DNA of 64,000 bases from DATFTE01 sp963840665 (GTDB lineage: Bacteria; Acidobacteriota; Terriglobia; Terriglobales; Acidobacteriaceae). Shown here one piece after another: positions 8,850 to 15,569 of this stretch; position 1 is the stretch's first letter, and each line of letters begins with the position of its first letter. The stretch is taken from contig CAWIZO010000010.1 of NCBI GenBank assembly GCA_963840665.1, positions 248,001 through 312,000 on the forward strand. Direction: 5' to 3'. Both the position numbers and the translations under genes were made by a program. The notes beneath the pieces were generated by a model, which had not been told where the DNA came from, did not search any database, and saw nothing but the letters and a program-made list of their open reading frames with translations.

Positions 8850-9533
8850 ATGATCAAGCTATTGAAGTACGCGGTGCTGGTGGCGGTAATGGCATACGTA
8901 CTCCGTCAAGCCCGCAAGCCAACCAAGCGGCTGGGCAGGGCCTTTCTCCGTGCCATGAACGAATCGCATTCCACCCTCACCGACTGGGGACTCTCGCATG
9001 CTGTCATCGCTCGTGACTTCACAATCCTCGACGTCGGCTGCGGCGGTGGCCGGACCATCAACAAGCTAGCGGCGATGGCCACCGAGGGAAGAGTCTGCGG
9101 CATCGACTACGCGGAGGGCAGCGTCGCGGCCTCGCACGATTACAACGCTCGCTCGATCAAAGCCGGGCGCGTCGCCATCGAAAAAGCCTCGGTCTCGAAG
9201 CTGCCGTTCGCCGACGACACTTTCGATCTCGTCACCGCCGTGGAAACGCAATACTACTGGCCTGATCTGCCCGGAGATATGCGCGAAGTCTTGCGCGTGC
9301 TGAAACCCGGCGGCAAACTGCTTGTCATCGCCGAAACCTACAAAGGAGGGAAGTACGACCTGCTTAAATGGCCGGTGATGTGGTTACTTCGTTCCTCACA
9401 TCTCAGCGTGAACGACCATCGCGAGCTATTTTCGAGAGCTGGCTATGAGGGTGTGGAGATCTTCGAAGAACAAAAGAAAGGCTGGCTCTGCGGAGTAGCC
9501 GCCAAGCCCCTCCAGCCAAGACCGTCGGTCTAG
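8850..9533 (+). CDS. class I SAM-dependent methyltransferase
   Basis: The 227-residue protein carries motif I LDVGCGGG (residues 60-67), an acidic motif II (VCGIDYAEGSV), motif IV-like FDLVTAVETQYYW and post-motif VLRVLKPGGKLLV. This is the UbiE/Methyltransf_11 type fold. The first 20 residues form a hydrophobic segment, so it may be membrane-attached. The substrate is unknown; a quinone or lipid would suit membrane attachment, but that is inference. It is monocistronic by spacing. Confidence 0.85.
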   Translation: MIKLLKYAVLVAVMAYVLRQARKPTKRLGRAFLRAMNESHSTLTDWGLSHAVIARDFTILDVGCGGGRTINKLAAMATEGRVCGIDYAEGSVAASHDYNARSIKAGRVAIEKASVSKLPFADDTFDLVTAVETQYYWPDLPGDMREVLRVLKPGGKLLVIAETYKGGKYDLLKWPVMWLLRSSHLSVNDHRELFSRAGYEGVEIFEEQKKGWLCGVAAKPLQPRPSV

Positions 9534-9698
9534 TGAAAGAATTGAAATCAGACCTAGGTGGGTAAAGGGGTGCACTTTTCAGTAGCGTCGCTAAGCGCGC
9601 GCAACCTCGCGGCGATCGCTGATGACTTTTGCCGTGCCAGCAATCGAAGGTCCCTCGGGCCGCCAACGCGGCGGGGAATCATATGAACAACGTTGTTG

Positions 9699-9869
9699 CT
9701 ATCTCGGCTTCTCGGGTTTCTCGCTATCCTCTCGAATTCCTTCTTTGAAGGCGCGGATACCATCGCCGAGCCCCTTGCCTAGTTCAGGCAACTTTTTGGG
9801 TCCGAACACCAATAGCGCAATGAACGCGATTACCAGCAGATGCATTGGCTGGAACAGCCCCTCACCCAT
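9699..9869 (-). CDS. tatA: TatA/E-like Sec-independent translocase subunit
   Basis: A 56-residue protein starts at ATG 9869 with AAGGAGG 6 bp upstream. Residues 9-23 form one membrane helix (MHLLVIAFIALLVFG). The FGPKKLPELGKGLGDGI hinge with its Phe-Gly pair and the amphipathic helix that follows are diagnostic of TatA/TatE. A charged tail (REDSEKPEKP) closes it. TatA oligomers form the pore for folded proteins recognised by TatBC. No tatB or tatC is nearby. A GTGA-N6-TCAC palindrome lies 78 bp upstream. The gene is short but clear. Confidence 0.9.
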   Translation of the reverse strand: MGEGLFQPMHLLVIAFIALLVFGPKKLPELGKGLGDGIRAFKEGIREDSEKPEKPR

Positions 9870-9946
9870 AATCCCTCCTTGTTATTTCACAGCAAAATGA
9901 TTGCAGGGTGAAAGGAGAGCGGCCATGAGCGTTATCACAAGCAGAT

Positions 9947-9960
9947 GTGACAGACGTCAC
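9947..9960. promoter_or_regulatory. GTGA-N6-TCAC palindrome (CRP/FNR-family type)
   Basis: GTGACAGACGTCAC is a perfect GTGA-N6-TCAC dyad, the core half-sites of CRP-type operators. It sits in the intergenic space between the divergent tatA-like gene and the VOC gene. Two more copies of the pattern occur at 22343-22356 and 29210-29223, also between genes. The binding protein is not in the window. Confidence 0.4.
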
Positions 9961-10138
9961 CCCAGACGTTTGCTGATGGGTAAACAGACAGCGCAAACCT
10001 GTGCAAGCGCTGTTTTCAATACGGGCCCGTCATCGCTCCGGTGAGGATGCCAGACTCTCGGGCAATGAGGTGCTTTCGTGGCAGCGCGATGTTGATATGC
10101 TGGATCGTAAGATGCCATGGCAAGAGGCTTCAACGCTT

Positions 10139-10531
10139 ATGACACGATCAACGACGCAGGCGATTTCTCCGTTCTTCATTGTGAGCAATGTCGATCAAAC
10201 CATCGCTTTTTATCGCGACAGGCTTGGCTTCGAGACAAGATTCCAGCAGCCGGAGCGAAATCCTTTTTTCGCCATCATCGGCCGCGACGGAGCGCAGATC
10301 TTCATCAAGTCCGATAAAGGTACGCCGCCTCTGCCGAACCCAAAGCGCTGTCCTTCGATGAGGTGGGATGCCTTCGTCTATGCAGCAGACCCGGATGCAC
10401 TCGCCGCCGAATTTGGCGGTCATGGAGCAGCATTCAGCGCGCCGCTCGAAGATACCCACGACGGTCTGCGCGGATTCGAGATTTCTGATCCTGACGGCTA
10501 CGTTCTGTTCTTCGGCCGGCCAAGAAGCTAG
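10139..10531 (+). CDS. VOC family (glyoxalase/bleomycin-resistance fold) protein
   Basis: The 130-residue protein reads FFIVSNVDQTIAFYRDRLGF at the N-terminus and FEISDPDGYVLFFGRP at the C-terminus, the classic paired beta-alpha-beta-beta-beta halves of a VOC domain. A metal-ligand-like Glu lies in the C-terminal GFEISDPDG, but the His of the glyoxalase I set is not obvious, so the enzymatic role is open. I chose ATG 10139; the open frame extends to 10001 with unremarkable extra codons. It pairs with a second VOC gene 120 bp downstream. Confidence 0.75.
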   Translation: MTRSTTQAISPFFIVSNVDQTIAFYRDRLGFETRFQQPERNPFFAIIGRDGAQIFIKSDKGTPPLPNPKRCPSMRWDAFVYAADPDALAAEFGGHGAAFSAPLEDTHDGLRGFEISDPDGYVLFFGRPRS

Positions 10532-10654
10532 GTGCGTTCGCAATTGACAATTTCTGAAACGTCGGCGGATACTGCAATCGGCGCATGTAGGGTGCATCGG
10601 CACGTCGCCGAAGGGGCAATGCCCACCTACGCGATCTAATCGTTAAGGACCTGC

Positions 10655-11302
10655 ATGCCCAATCTAGAAAACCTCAAGAAGCAAGCTAAGCTCATATTGC
10701 GTTGGCATCGCGAAGGGCACTATCCCGTCGCCGCAGAAATCCGCGGGCATTTGCCTCGTTTCCTGAATATGCCTGACTCCGAGATTCTTGCGGCAAGTTT
10801 TAAGCTCAGCGATGCGCAAGAAATGGTCGCAAGACAGCAAGGTTTCGACAGTTGGCAAGCCCTGAAAGCGGGACTTTCAGCCACCTCGCCCAAAGTGAAA
10901 TCATCGCCATCGAAAGCAATGATCGTCAGTGCCGAGCCGCAACTGTTCGTCGCCGACATCGAGAGATCATGCGAATTCTTCCGTGAGAAGTTAGGCTTTT
11001 CGTTGGTATTCAGCTACGGCAAACCTCCCTACTATGCTCAGGTCGGTCGCGACGCGGCGCGTCTCAATCTAAGGAGTGTCGATCGACCAGTCGTCGAGTC
11101 GACAGTCCGCGATCGCGAGGAATTGTTGTCGGTATCGATGACCGTCGCTACAGCGGACGAGATCAAGCTGCTGTTTCTTGAGTTTCAGTCCGCGGGTGTT
11201 GCCTTTCAGCAGACGCTGAAAAAGCAGCCTTGGGGCGCCAAGAATTTCGTCGTCAAAGACCCGGATGGGAATCTGCTGCTGTTTGCTGGGCCCGCAAGCT
11301 AA
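10655..11302 (+). CDS. VOC family protein with N-terminal helical extension
   Basis: The 215-residue protein has an 80-residue helical N-terminal part (NLENLKKQAKLILRWHREGH, then MVARQQGFDSWQALKAGL) of the kind found before ankyrin or glyoxalase domains in soil bacteria. A VOC domain follows, from EPQLFVADIERSCEFFREKL to VVKDPDGNLLLFAGPAS. It probably binds a small molecule or acts as a resistance protein or dioxygenase; the substrate is unknown. ATG 10655 is used. Confidence 0.75.
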   Translation: MPNLENLKKQAKLILRWHREGHYPVAAEIRGHLPRFLNMPDSEILAASFKLSDAQEMVARQQGFDSWQALKAGLSATSPKVKSSPSKAMIVSAEPQLFVADIERSCEFFREKLGFSLVFSYGKPPYYAQVGRDAARLNLRSVDRPVVESTVRDREELLSVSMTVATADEIKLLFLEFQSAGVAFQQTLKKQPWGAKNFVVKDPDGNLLLFAGPAS

Positions 11303-11366
11303 CAGCTAGTCGAGCCGAAGTTTGGCCGAGCCCGGTTCCCTCAGCGAGGCTCATTGTTTCAGCTCA

Positions 11367-11392
11367 GCGGGCCACGCGGAGGCCCGCCTCCG
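11367..11392 (+). other. two mutually exclusive GC hairpins upstream of the selenoprotein gene
   Basis: GCGGGCC-N7-GGCCCGC (11367-11387) and CGGAGG-CCCG-CCTCCG (11377-11392) are both perfect and share bases, so only one can form at a time. They end 56 bp before the selenoprotein start. No T-tract follows. This may be a terminator for the VOC gene or a switch; there is no further support. Confidence 0.3.
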
Positions 11393-11447
11393 GTATGATC
11401 TACGCAACTTGGACCAACCCCGAGACACGAGGAGTTCTAGAGATCCC

Positions 11448-11699
11448 ATGAAAATCGAAATCGTCCACTGTCCCACCTGAGGAAACAACCAAGCCAAGGT
11501 CGCGAGTCTCGTGGCCCTCATCAAGCAGAAACTGGGAATCGACGCTGCCGTGGTCCGCGGCAAGATAGGTCAGTTCGACGTAATCGCCGACCGCGAGAAG
11601 ATCGTCGAGCGCGGAGGCAACTGGTTCACCCGCAGCTTCGGCGCCGGCTATCCCGACCTCGACCAAGTCATCGAACAACTTAAGAGTCGCTCCAAATAA
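11448..11699 (+). CDS. SelW/Rdx-family selenoprotein (Sec at UGA 11478-11480)
   Basis: Reading UGA 11478-11480 as selenocysteine gives an 83-residue protein beginning MKIEIVHCPT-U-GNNQAKV. The CxxU pair (Cys8, Sec11) sits after the first beta strand, as in the Rdx/SelW/SelT/SelH thioredoxin-like family. The C-terminal SFGAGYPDLDQVIEQLK matches the family's last helix. Translation would otherwise stop at residue 10 while 72 coherent codons follow in the same frame. A SECIS-type hairpin starts 17 bases after the UGA. The role is probably thiol redox. It needs SelA/SelB/SelC/SelD, none of which lie in this window. Automatic gene callers would miss or truncate it. Confidence 0.85.
11498..11516 (+). 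promoter_or_regulatory. bacterial SECIS hairpin
   Basis: GGTCGCGA (11498-11505) pairs with TCGTGGCC (11509-11516) over 8 bp, including two G-U pairs. It leaves a GUC apical loop (11506-11508) that begins with G and U as SelB-binding loops usually do. The loop begins 26 nt after the UGA, within the 16-37 nt window known for bacterial SECIS elements. The hairpin is inside the coding sequence, as expected for bacteria. Confidence 0.75.
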
Positions 11700-11710
11700 C
11701 CCACAACGGG

Positions 11711-11741
11711 ACCAACGACCAACGATGAGCGACCAACGACC
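11711..11741. repeat. heptad tandem repeat (ACCAACG)
   Basis: Units ACCAACG-ACCAACG-ATGAGCG-ACCAACG-ACCG repeat with a 7-bp period between the selenoprotein gene and tRNA-Val. The same ACCAACG unit recurs at 56493-56523 (reverse), 56644-56671, 57682-57695 (reverse) and 57763-57812. Confidence 0.7.
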
Positions 11742-11774
11742 GATTTGCTACAATATCCAGACCGCATGCACATT

Positions 11775-11849
11775 GGGCGCTTAACTCAGCGGTAGAGTGC
11801 CATCTTCACACGGTGGAAGTCATAGGTTCGAATCCTATAGCGCCCACCA
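11775..11849 (+). tRNA. tRNA-Val (CAC)
   Basis: The 75-base cloverleaf has a 7-bp acceptor stem GGGCGCT/AGCGCCC and anticodon stem CCATC/GGTGG enclosing TTCACAC, so the anticodon is CAC. The T arm is ATAGG-TTCGAAT-CCTAT. The discriminator A and CCA are encoded. No integrase or duplicated 3' end was seen, so there is no sign that it serves as an attachment site here. Confidence 0.95.
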
Positions 11850-11909
11850 AATCCTTTTTTCTTTTCAGTGTGTTCCAGAGCGTCTCGGGAGCACAGGGGA
11901 GCAAGACTT

Positions 11910-12839
11910 CTAAACCGGGATCGCCCGCGGTCGCGGCTTGGTCCGGCGCGGTCGGGGCGGCGTCCGGTGTGTTTTACCGGTAACAGGGGATCCGTTGCGC
12001 GGTTTGGTTACCGCCTCCATCAACGCCTTTTGGGCATCCACGAAGTTCTTCACGCCTTCGCGAGTCCAATCTGAAAGTGGCATGACCTCGAGCGGCTTCA
12101 GCAGATCCATGGTTCGGCTGGCGGTTTTCAGGTTCGCGTCCACTTGACGGCCGGCAACGTCGACCAATCTCTTTTGCGCCTCAATGAACGATTCGGTGGC
12201 TCGGCTTGCGAGTTCCGCTAACTCAGTTTTTTTGGATTTCTCCTTGGCTCCGGCCGGTGTTTTCCTCGTGGCTTTGGTAGTTTCGTCGGCGATGGCATCG
12301 AGCAGTTGCTTTTCAGCGTGGACAAATTTATCCATCGCTTCGCGCGCCAGTTCAATCACGGTGTCGCCCTGGAGAGTTTTGCCCGCCTTCGCACTCTCAA
12401 TCCATGCATGGCTGTGCTGGCCTGCGATATGCAGGAAATCCTGTTGCATATGGATGGCTATGTCGAGGCTGCGGCGCAATAGATCGGCAATGGCCACTGC
12501 AGGGGAGGAATATCCCACGCGCTCTTTCAAGCCGTTCATCACAATATCGTTCTGCCGCTGGGCCAGATCGAGGAATATCTTATGTGCGCCAACCAGGTTG
12601 GATACGCCCTCGTCAGCGAGTTCGGTGAGCAGGTGGGTGGGAGAGTGGAGCGGGTCAGAGAGGCGCTCCTTCAGAGAGTACATGAGGCTTGAGTTTTGCC
12701 GCATGGCGAGATCCATGAGAATGCGCTGTGTGGCGAAGTAGCTTTGAACGCCCTGCTGCGCCCATCCGGACATTAAGTTGATGAACGATGACTCCCGGGG
12801 ATGGTTTCGTGGCGATTCCTTCCTCGCGTATTCCCGCAT
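11910..12839 (-). CDS. phasin-like protein (copy 1)
   Basis: The 309-residue, mostly helical protein reads INLMSGWAQQGVQSYFATQR and repeats FVxAxKxLLDxxAxxT-type units (for example FIEAQKRLVDVAGRQVDANL). This pattern fits granule-associated phasins. The tail is Pro/Arg-rich. It is a paralog of 19288-20211, sharing the same opening, internal order and KNFVDAQKALMEAVTKPRN-type end. The start at 12839 has AAGGAGG just upstream, and a PhaR-type palindrome sits 13 bp upstream. It is divergent from phaR. It probably coats polyester or lipid bodies. The family call rests on pattern and context, not a search. Confidence 0.7.
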   Translation of the reverse strand: MREYARKESPRNHPRESSFINLMSGWAQQGVQSYFATQRILMDLAMRQNSSLMYSLKERLSDPLHSPTHLLTELADEGVSNLVGAHKIFLDLAQRQNDIVMNGLKERVGYSSPAVAIADLLRRSLDIAIHMQQDFLHIAGQHSHAWIESAKAGKTLQGDTVIELAREAMDKFVHAEKQLLDAIADETTKATRKTPAGAKEKSKKTELAELASRATESFIEAQKRLVDVAGRQVDANLKTASRTMDLLKPLEVMPLSDWTREGVKNFVDAQKALMEAVTKPRNGSPVTGKTHRTPPRPRRTKPRPRAIPV

Positions 12840-12851
12840 ATATGCCTCCTT

Positions 12852-12866
12852 TGCTGCATCGCAGCA
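12852..12866. promoter_or_regulatory. PhaR-type operator, phasin copy 1
   Basis: TGCTGCATCGCAGCA is a perfect 6-bp dyad around 3 bp and contains CTGC-N3-GCAG, the pattern reported for PhaR repressors. It lies between the ribosome site of phasin copy 1 and a promoter-like TTGACA-N19-TATCCT on the minus strand (12905-12900 and 12880-12875), so a bound repressor would block initiation. Confidence 0.65.
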
Positions 12867-12874
12867 TCATGTTT

Positions 12875-12905
12875 AGGATACTGTTGCGCCTGGCGGCGGT
12901 GTCAA
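12875..12905 (-). promoter_or_regulatory. sigma70-like promoter of phasin copy 1
   Basis: On the minus strand TTGACA (12905-12900) and TATCCT (12880-12875) are separated by 19 bp, somewhat longer than ideal. The operator begins 8 bp downstream of the -10. Confidence 0.4.
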
Positions 12906-12944
12906 GGACGTGGGTAACAATTTTGCGGTGCAAGAAGTTGGATT

Positions 12945-12957
12945 TCCCAAAACGGGA
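12945..12957. promoter_or_regulatory. TCCC-AAAAC-GGGA inverted repeat
   Basis: TCCCAAAACGGGA lies between the divergent phasin copy 1 and phaR genes. The same core in the other orientation occurs at 19088-19102 upstream of phasin copy 2. It may be a second shared regulator site; the protein is unknown. The rest of 12870-13150 shows no gene I can support. Confidence 0.4.
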
Positions 12958-13153
12958 CGCAAGAAAGTTCCGCCGGCGCCCTTGGAGGATTGACCGGAGA
13001 GCGGTTTCACAGCTATAACATGGACGATTGGCACGATGCCGCCTCCGGAAGTCGCGCCTCCTCCGCGTTACAAGAGTGCGCCTCTGCTGCGCGGCAATAT
13101 GGGAGAAAAGGTGGACAATATCCTCAAGCGGTGTCAGTATGTCAATGGAATGG

Positions 13154-13168
13154 TGCTGCAGTGCAACA
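13154..13168. promoter_or_regulatory. imperfect PhaR-type operator in the phaR leader
   Basis: TGCTGCAGTGCAACA differs from the perfect dyad at one base (GCAACA for GCAGCA) and ends 16 bp before the phaR start. Its left half and spacer are identical to the site at 19259-19273. A weaker site before the repressor's own gene suggests autoregulation. Confidence 0.5.
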
Positions 13169-13184
13169 AGAGGAATGACGCCCG

Positions 13185-13715
13185 ATGGAATCCACGACTG
13201 TGATCGTCAAGAAATACGGCAACCGGAGGCTTTACGACACTTCTGGCAGTCGCTATGTGAATCTGGATGAGATCGCTACCTTGATTCGCAAAGGCGTGCA
13301 GGTACAAGTCGTCGACGCCAAGACCGGCGAGGACCTGACGCGCGTCACGCTCACGCAGATCATCACGGAAGATGCGAAGGACAAACCTACAGGGTTGCCA
13401 CTGGAACTGCTTCGTCAACTGATCGTCGCATCCGATCAAACGCGGCAGGAGTTCGTGATGTGGTACTTGAAGTCGGCGTTCGATACCTATCAGACCGTGC
13501 AGGATGCGGTGCAGAACCGCCTGGGAGAGATGCAGTCGGCGATTTTGTCGCCGGTGGAATCGGTAAAGCGACTCTTGACGGGACCGCATACGCGTCCGCC
13601 ACAAAACAGCTTGTCGGAGCTGGAAGCATTGCGGGAACGAATCGCGGAGCTAGAGGGCCGGAGGAAGAAGAAGACGGCGTCGAAGAAGAAATCGAGCCGT
13701 CGTAAAGCCAGGTAA
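13185..13715 (+). CDS. phaR: polyhydroxyalkanoate synthesis repressor PhaR
   Basis: The 176-residue protein has the PHB/PHA accumulation-regulator DNA-binding domain at residues 6-65: VIVKKYGNRRLYDTSGSRYV followed by LDEIATLIRKGVQVQVVDAKTGED and VTLTQII. A helical middle part (FVMWYLKSAFDTYQTVQDAV) and a Lys/Arg-rich tail follow. PhaR binds phasin promoters and also granules or PHB, releasing DNA when polymer accumulates. Two phasin-like genes and three matching palindromes in this window support that role. No PHA synthase gene lies here. ATG 13185 has AGAGG 12 bp upstream. Confidence 0.9.
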   Translation: MESTTVIVKKYGNRRLYDTSGSRYVNLDEIATLIRKGVQVQVVDAKTGEDLTRVTLTQIITEDAKDKPTGLPLELLRQLIVASDQTRQEFVMWYLKSAFDTYQTVQDAVQNRLGEMQSAILSPVESVKRLLTGPHTRPPQNSLSELEALRERIAELEGRRKKKTASKKKSSRRKAR

Positions 13716-13878
13716 GAAAGCCCGAAGCTATCTTGCCATTTTGGTCCGCTAAGACAGCGTAGTCAGCGAATTTCTCTGGCTCGTCACTGCAGTCATTTTC
13801 CAAAAGGCGTATGGGTTGGTGCAACGTAAGGCCCGGCTTTGGTTTGAAAAACCAAAGATGCGGGCCGCGGAGGCGATC

Positions 13879-15492
13879 ATGAATATTCCCCTCACTCCTC
13901 TGCGGTTTCTGCGCTACGCGCGCGAACAATTCCCGAACAAGGTAGGAGTAGTGTGTGGCAGCGAGCGTTTTTCCTATGCGCGGTTCGCTGAGCGCAGCGC
14001 GAGGCTGGCGGGGACATTATTGGCGGCCGGCGCGCAACCGGGAGACCGCATAGCGTTTCTGAGCACTAACTGCCACCGGTTGCTAGAGGCGTACTACGGA
14101 GTTCTTGAGGCTGGCTGCGTTTTATTGCCTTTGAATATTCGGCTCGCGCCCCACGAGTTGGAGTTTGTCCTGAATGACGCTAAAGCCAGATTTCTATTCC
14201 TTGAGCAGCAGTTTCTTCCAGTCGTTGAGGTGTTCCGGAAGGCAGTTCCTTCCCTAGAGACTTTTGTGATGTTGGACGGTCGACCCCAAGCGGCCTGGAT
14301 GGTGGCGAAGAACTACGATGAACTGCTCGAAGCAGCCACGCCTTTTCAGTGCGATGTGATGCAGATCGACGAAGACTCTGTAGCTGAACTTTTCTACACC
14401 AGCGGAAGCAGTGACACACCCAAGGGAGTGATGTTGTCGCACCGCAATGTTTATCTCCATGCCTTGTCGGTGATTGTGGCGGGGCAAACTTCGCCCATGA
14501 TGGCGGGATACACCTCGGGCCAAACCGTCATGTTGCACTCCATTCCATTGTTTCACGCCAATGGGTGGGGGGCTGCACACACCATTACGCTGGTGGGCGG
14601 CAGGCATGTGATGCTTCACCACTTCAATCCCGTCGAAGTATTTCGACTGATAGAACACGAGCGAGTCTGGTGCTGTGCCCTCGTCCCCACCATGGCCAAC
14701 GCATTGCTGCATTCGCCCGAAAGAACGAAGTACGACCTTAGCAGCATGCGCCTCATCACCATTGGCGGAGCGGCCTCTTCTCCAACTCTGGTGAAGGAGG
14801 TGGAAGAGAAGCTGGGCTGCGGCTGTGTTTCCGGATACGGCCTGACCGAGACTTCTCCGGCGATCGCATTCTCTCCGATGAAGCCGAACTTGTCATGGGA
14901 AGGAGCGCAGCGTTATGCCGGCCAGGCGATGACAGGCTTTGCGATTCCCGGCATGGAGCTTCGAGTGGTAACCGAGGACGGCAGTGACGTTCCCCACGAT
15001 GGAAAGGCAATTGGTGAAGTCGTGGCGCGAGGTGATGCAGTCATGAAGGGGTACTGGGGGCGTCCCGACACTACGGAACTAGCGATGCAGGGGGGATGGT
15101 TTCACACCGGGGACGTCGCTTCAATCGACGAAGACAACTACATCTTAATTGTCGATCGCAAGAAGGACATCATCGTCAGCGGAGGGGAGAATATCTCGTC
15201 CCTGGAAGTGGAGAAGGTGCTGGGTTCGCATTCCGCCGTCTTTGAAGTGGTTGTTATTCCAGTGCCGGACGACAAGTGGGGAGAAGTTCCCAAAGGGCTA
15301 GTGGTTCTGAAACCTGGGACGCAAGCCAGCGAAACTGAACTTGTGGAGTTTTGTCGCGCCCGCCTGTCTCATTACAAATGTCCTCACTCAATTGAATTTC
15401 TCGATAGCCTTCCCAAGACAGGCACCGGGAAGCTGCTGAAGAGAGAACTACGGGGAAAGTATTTCGCGGCGCGGAAGAGTGCCGTTCCGTAG
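13879..15492 (+). CDS. AMP-dependent acyl-CoA ligase (long-chain type)
   Basis: The 537-residue ANL-family enzyme shows the P-loop variant LFYTSGSSDTPKGVMLSHRN, YGLTETSP, WFHTGDVASIDEDNYILIVDRKKDIIVSGGENIS and the terminal lysine motif LPKTGTGKLLKRELR. It activates a carboxylic acid as acyl-AMP and transfers it to CoA. The chain length is not readable by eye; similarity to AMP ligases of the medium/long-chain group is likely. ATG 13879 (MNIPLTPLRFLRYA) has GGAGG 5 bp upstream and is preferred over 13816. The acyl-CoA dehydrogenase follows after 77 bp. Confidence 0.9.
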   Translation: MNIPLTPLRFLRYAREQFPNKVGVVCGSERFSYARFAERSARLAGTLLAAGAQPGDRIAFLSTNCHRLLEAYYGVLEAGCVLLPLNIRLAPHELEFVLNDAKARFLFLEQQFLPVVEVFRKAVPSLETFVMLDGRPQAAWMVAKNYDELLEAATPFQCDVMQIDEDSVAELFYTSGSSDTPKGVMLSHRNVYLHALSVIVAGQTSPMMAGYTSGQTVMLHSIPLFHANGWGAAHTITLVGGRHVMLHHFNPVEVFRLIEHERVWCCALVPTMANALLHSPERTKYDLSSMRLITIGGAASSPTLVKEVEEKLGCGCVSGYGLTETSPAIAFSPMKPNLSWEGAQRYAGQAMTGFAIPGMELRVVTEDGSDVPHDGKAIGEVVARGDAVMKGYWGRPDTTELAMQGGWFHTGDVASIDEDNYILIVDRKKDIIVSGGENISSLEVEKVLGSHSAVFEVVVIPVPDDKWGEVPKGLVVLKPGTQASETELVEFCRARLSHYKCPHSIEFLDSLPKTGTGKLLKRELRGKYFAARKSAVP

Positions 15493-15569
15493 ATATATCC
15501 GTAAAGCAACCTCACGTTCCCGAGAAATGAGTTCCTGAACCAGGGAGCGCAGTTAGAAGGAGAGAGAAT

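Noticed and set aside
11775..11849. tRNA-Val as an island attachment site
   Set aside because: No integrase, no direct repeat of the tRNA 3' end found, and neighbours look chromosomal.
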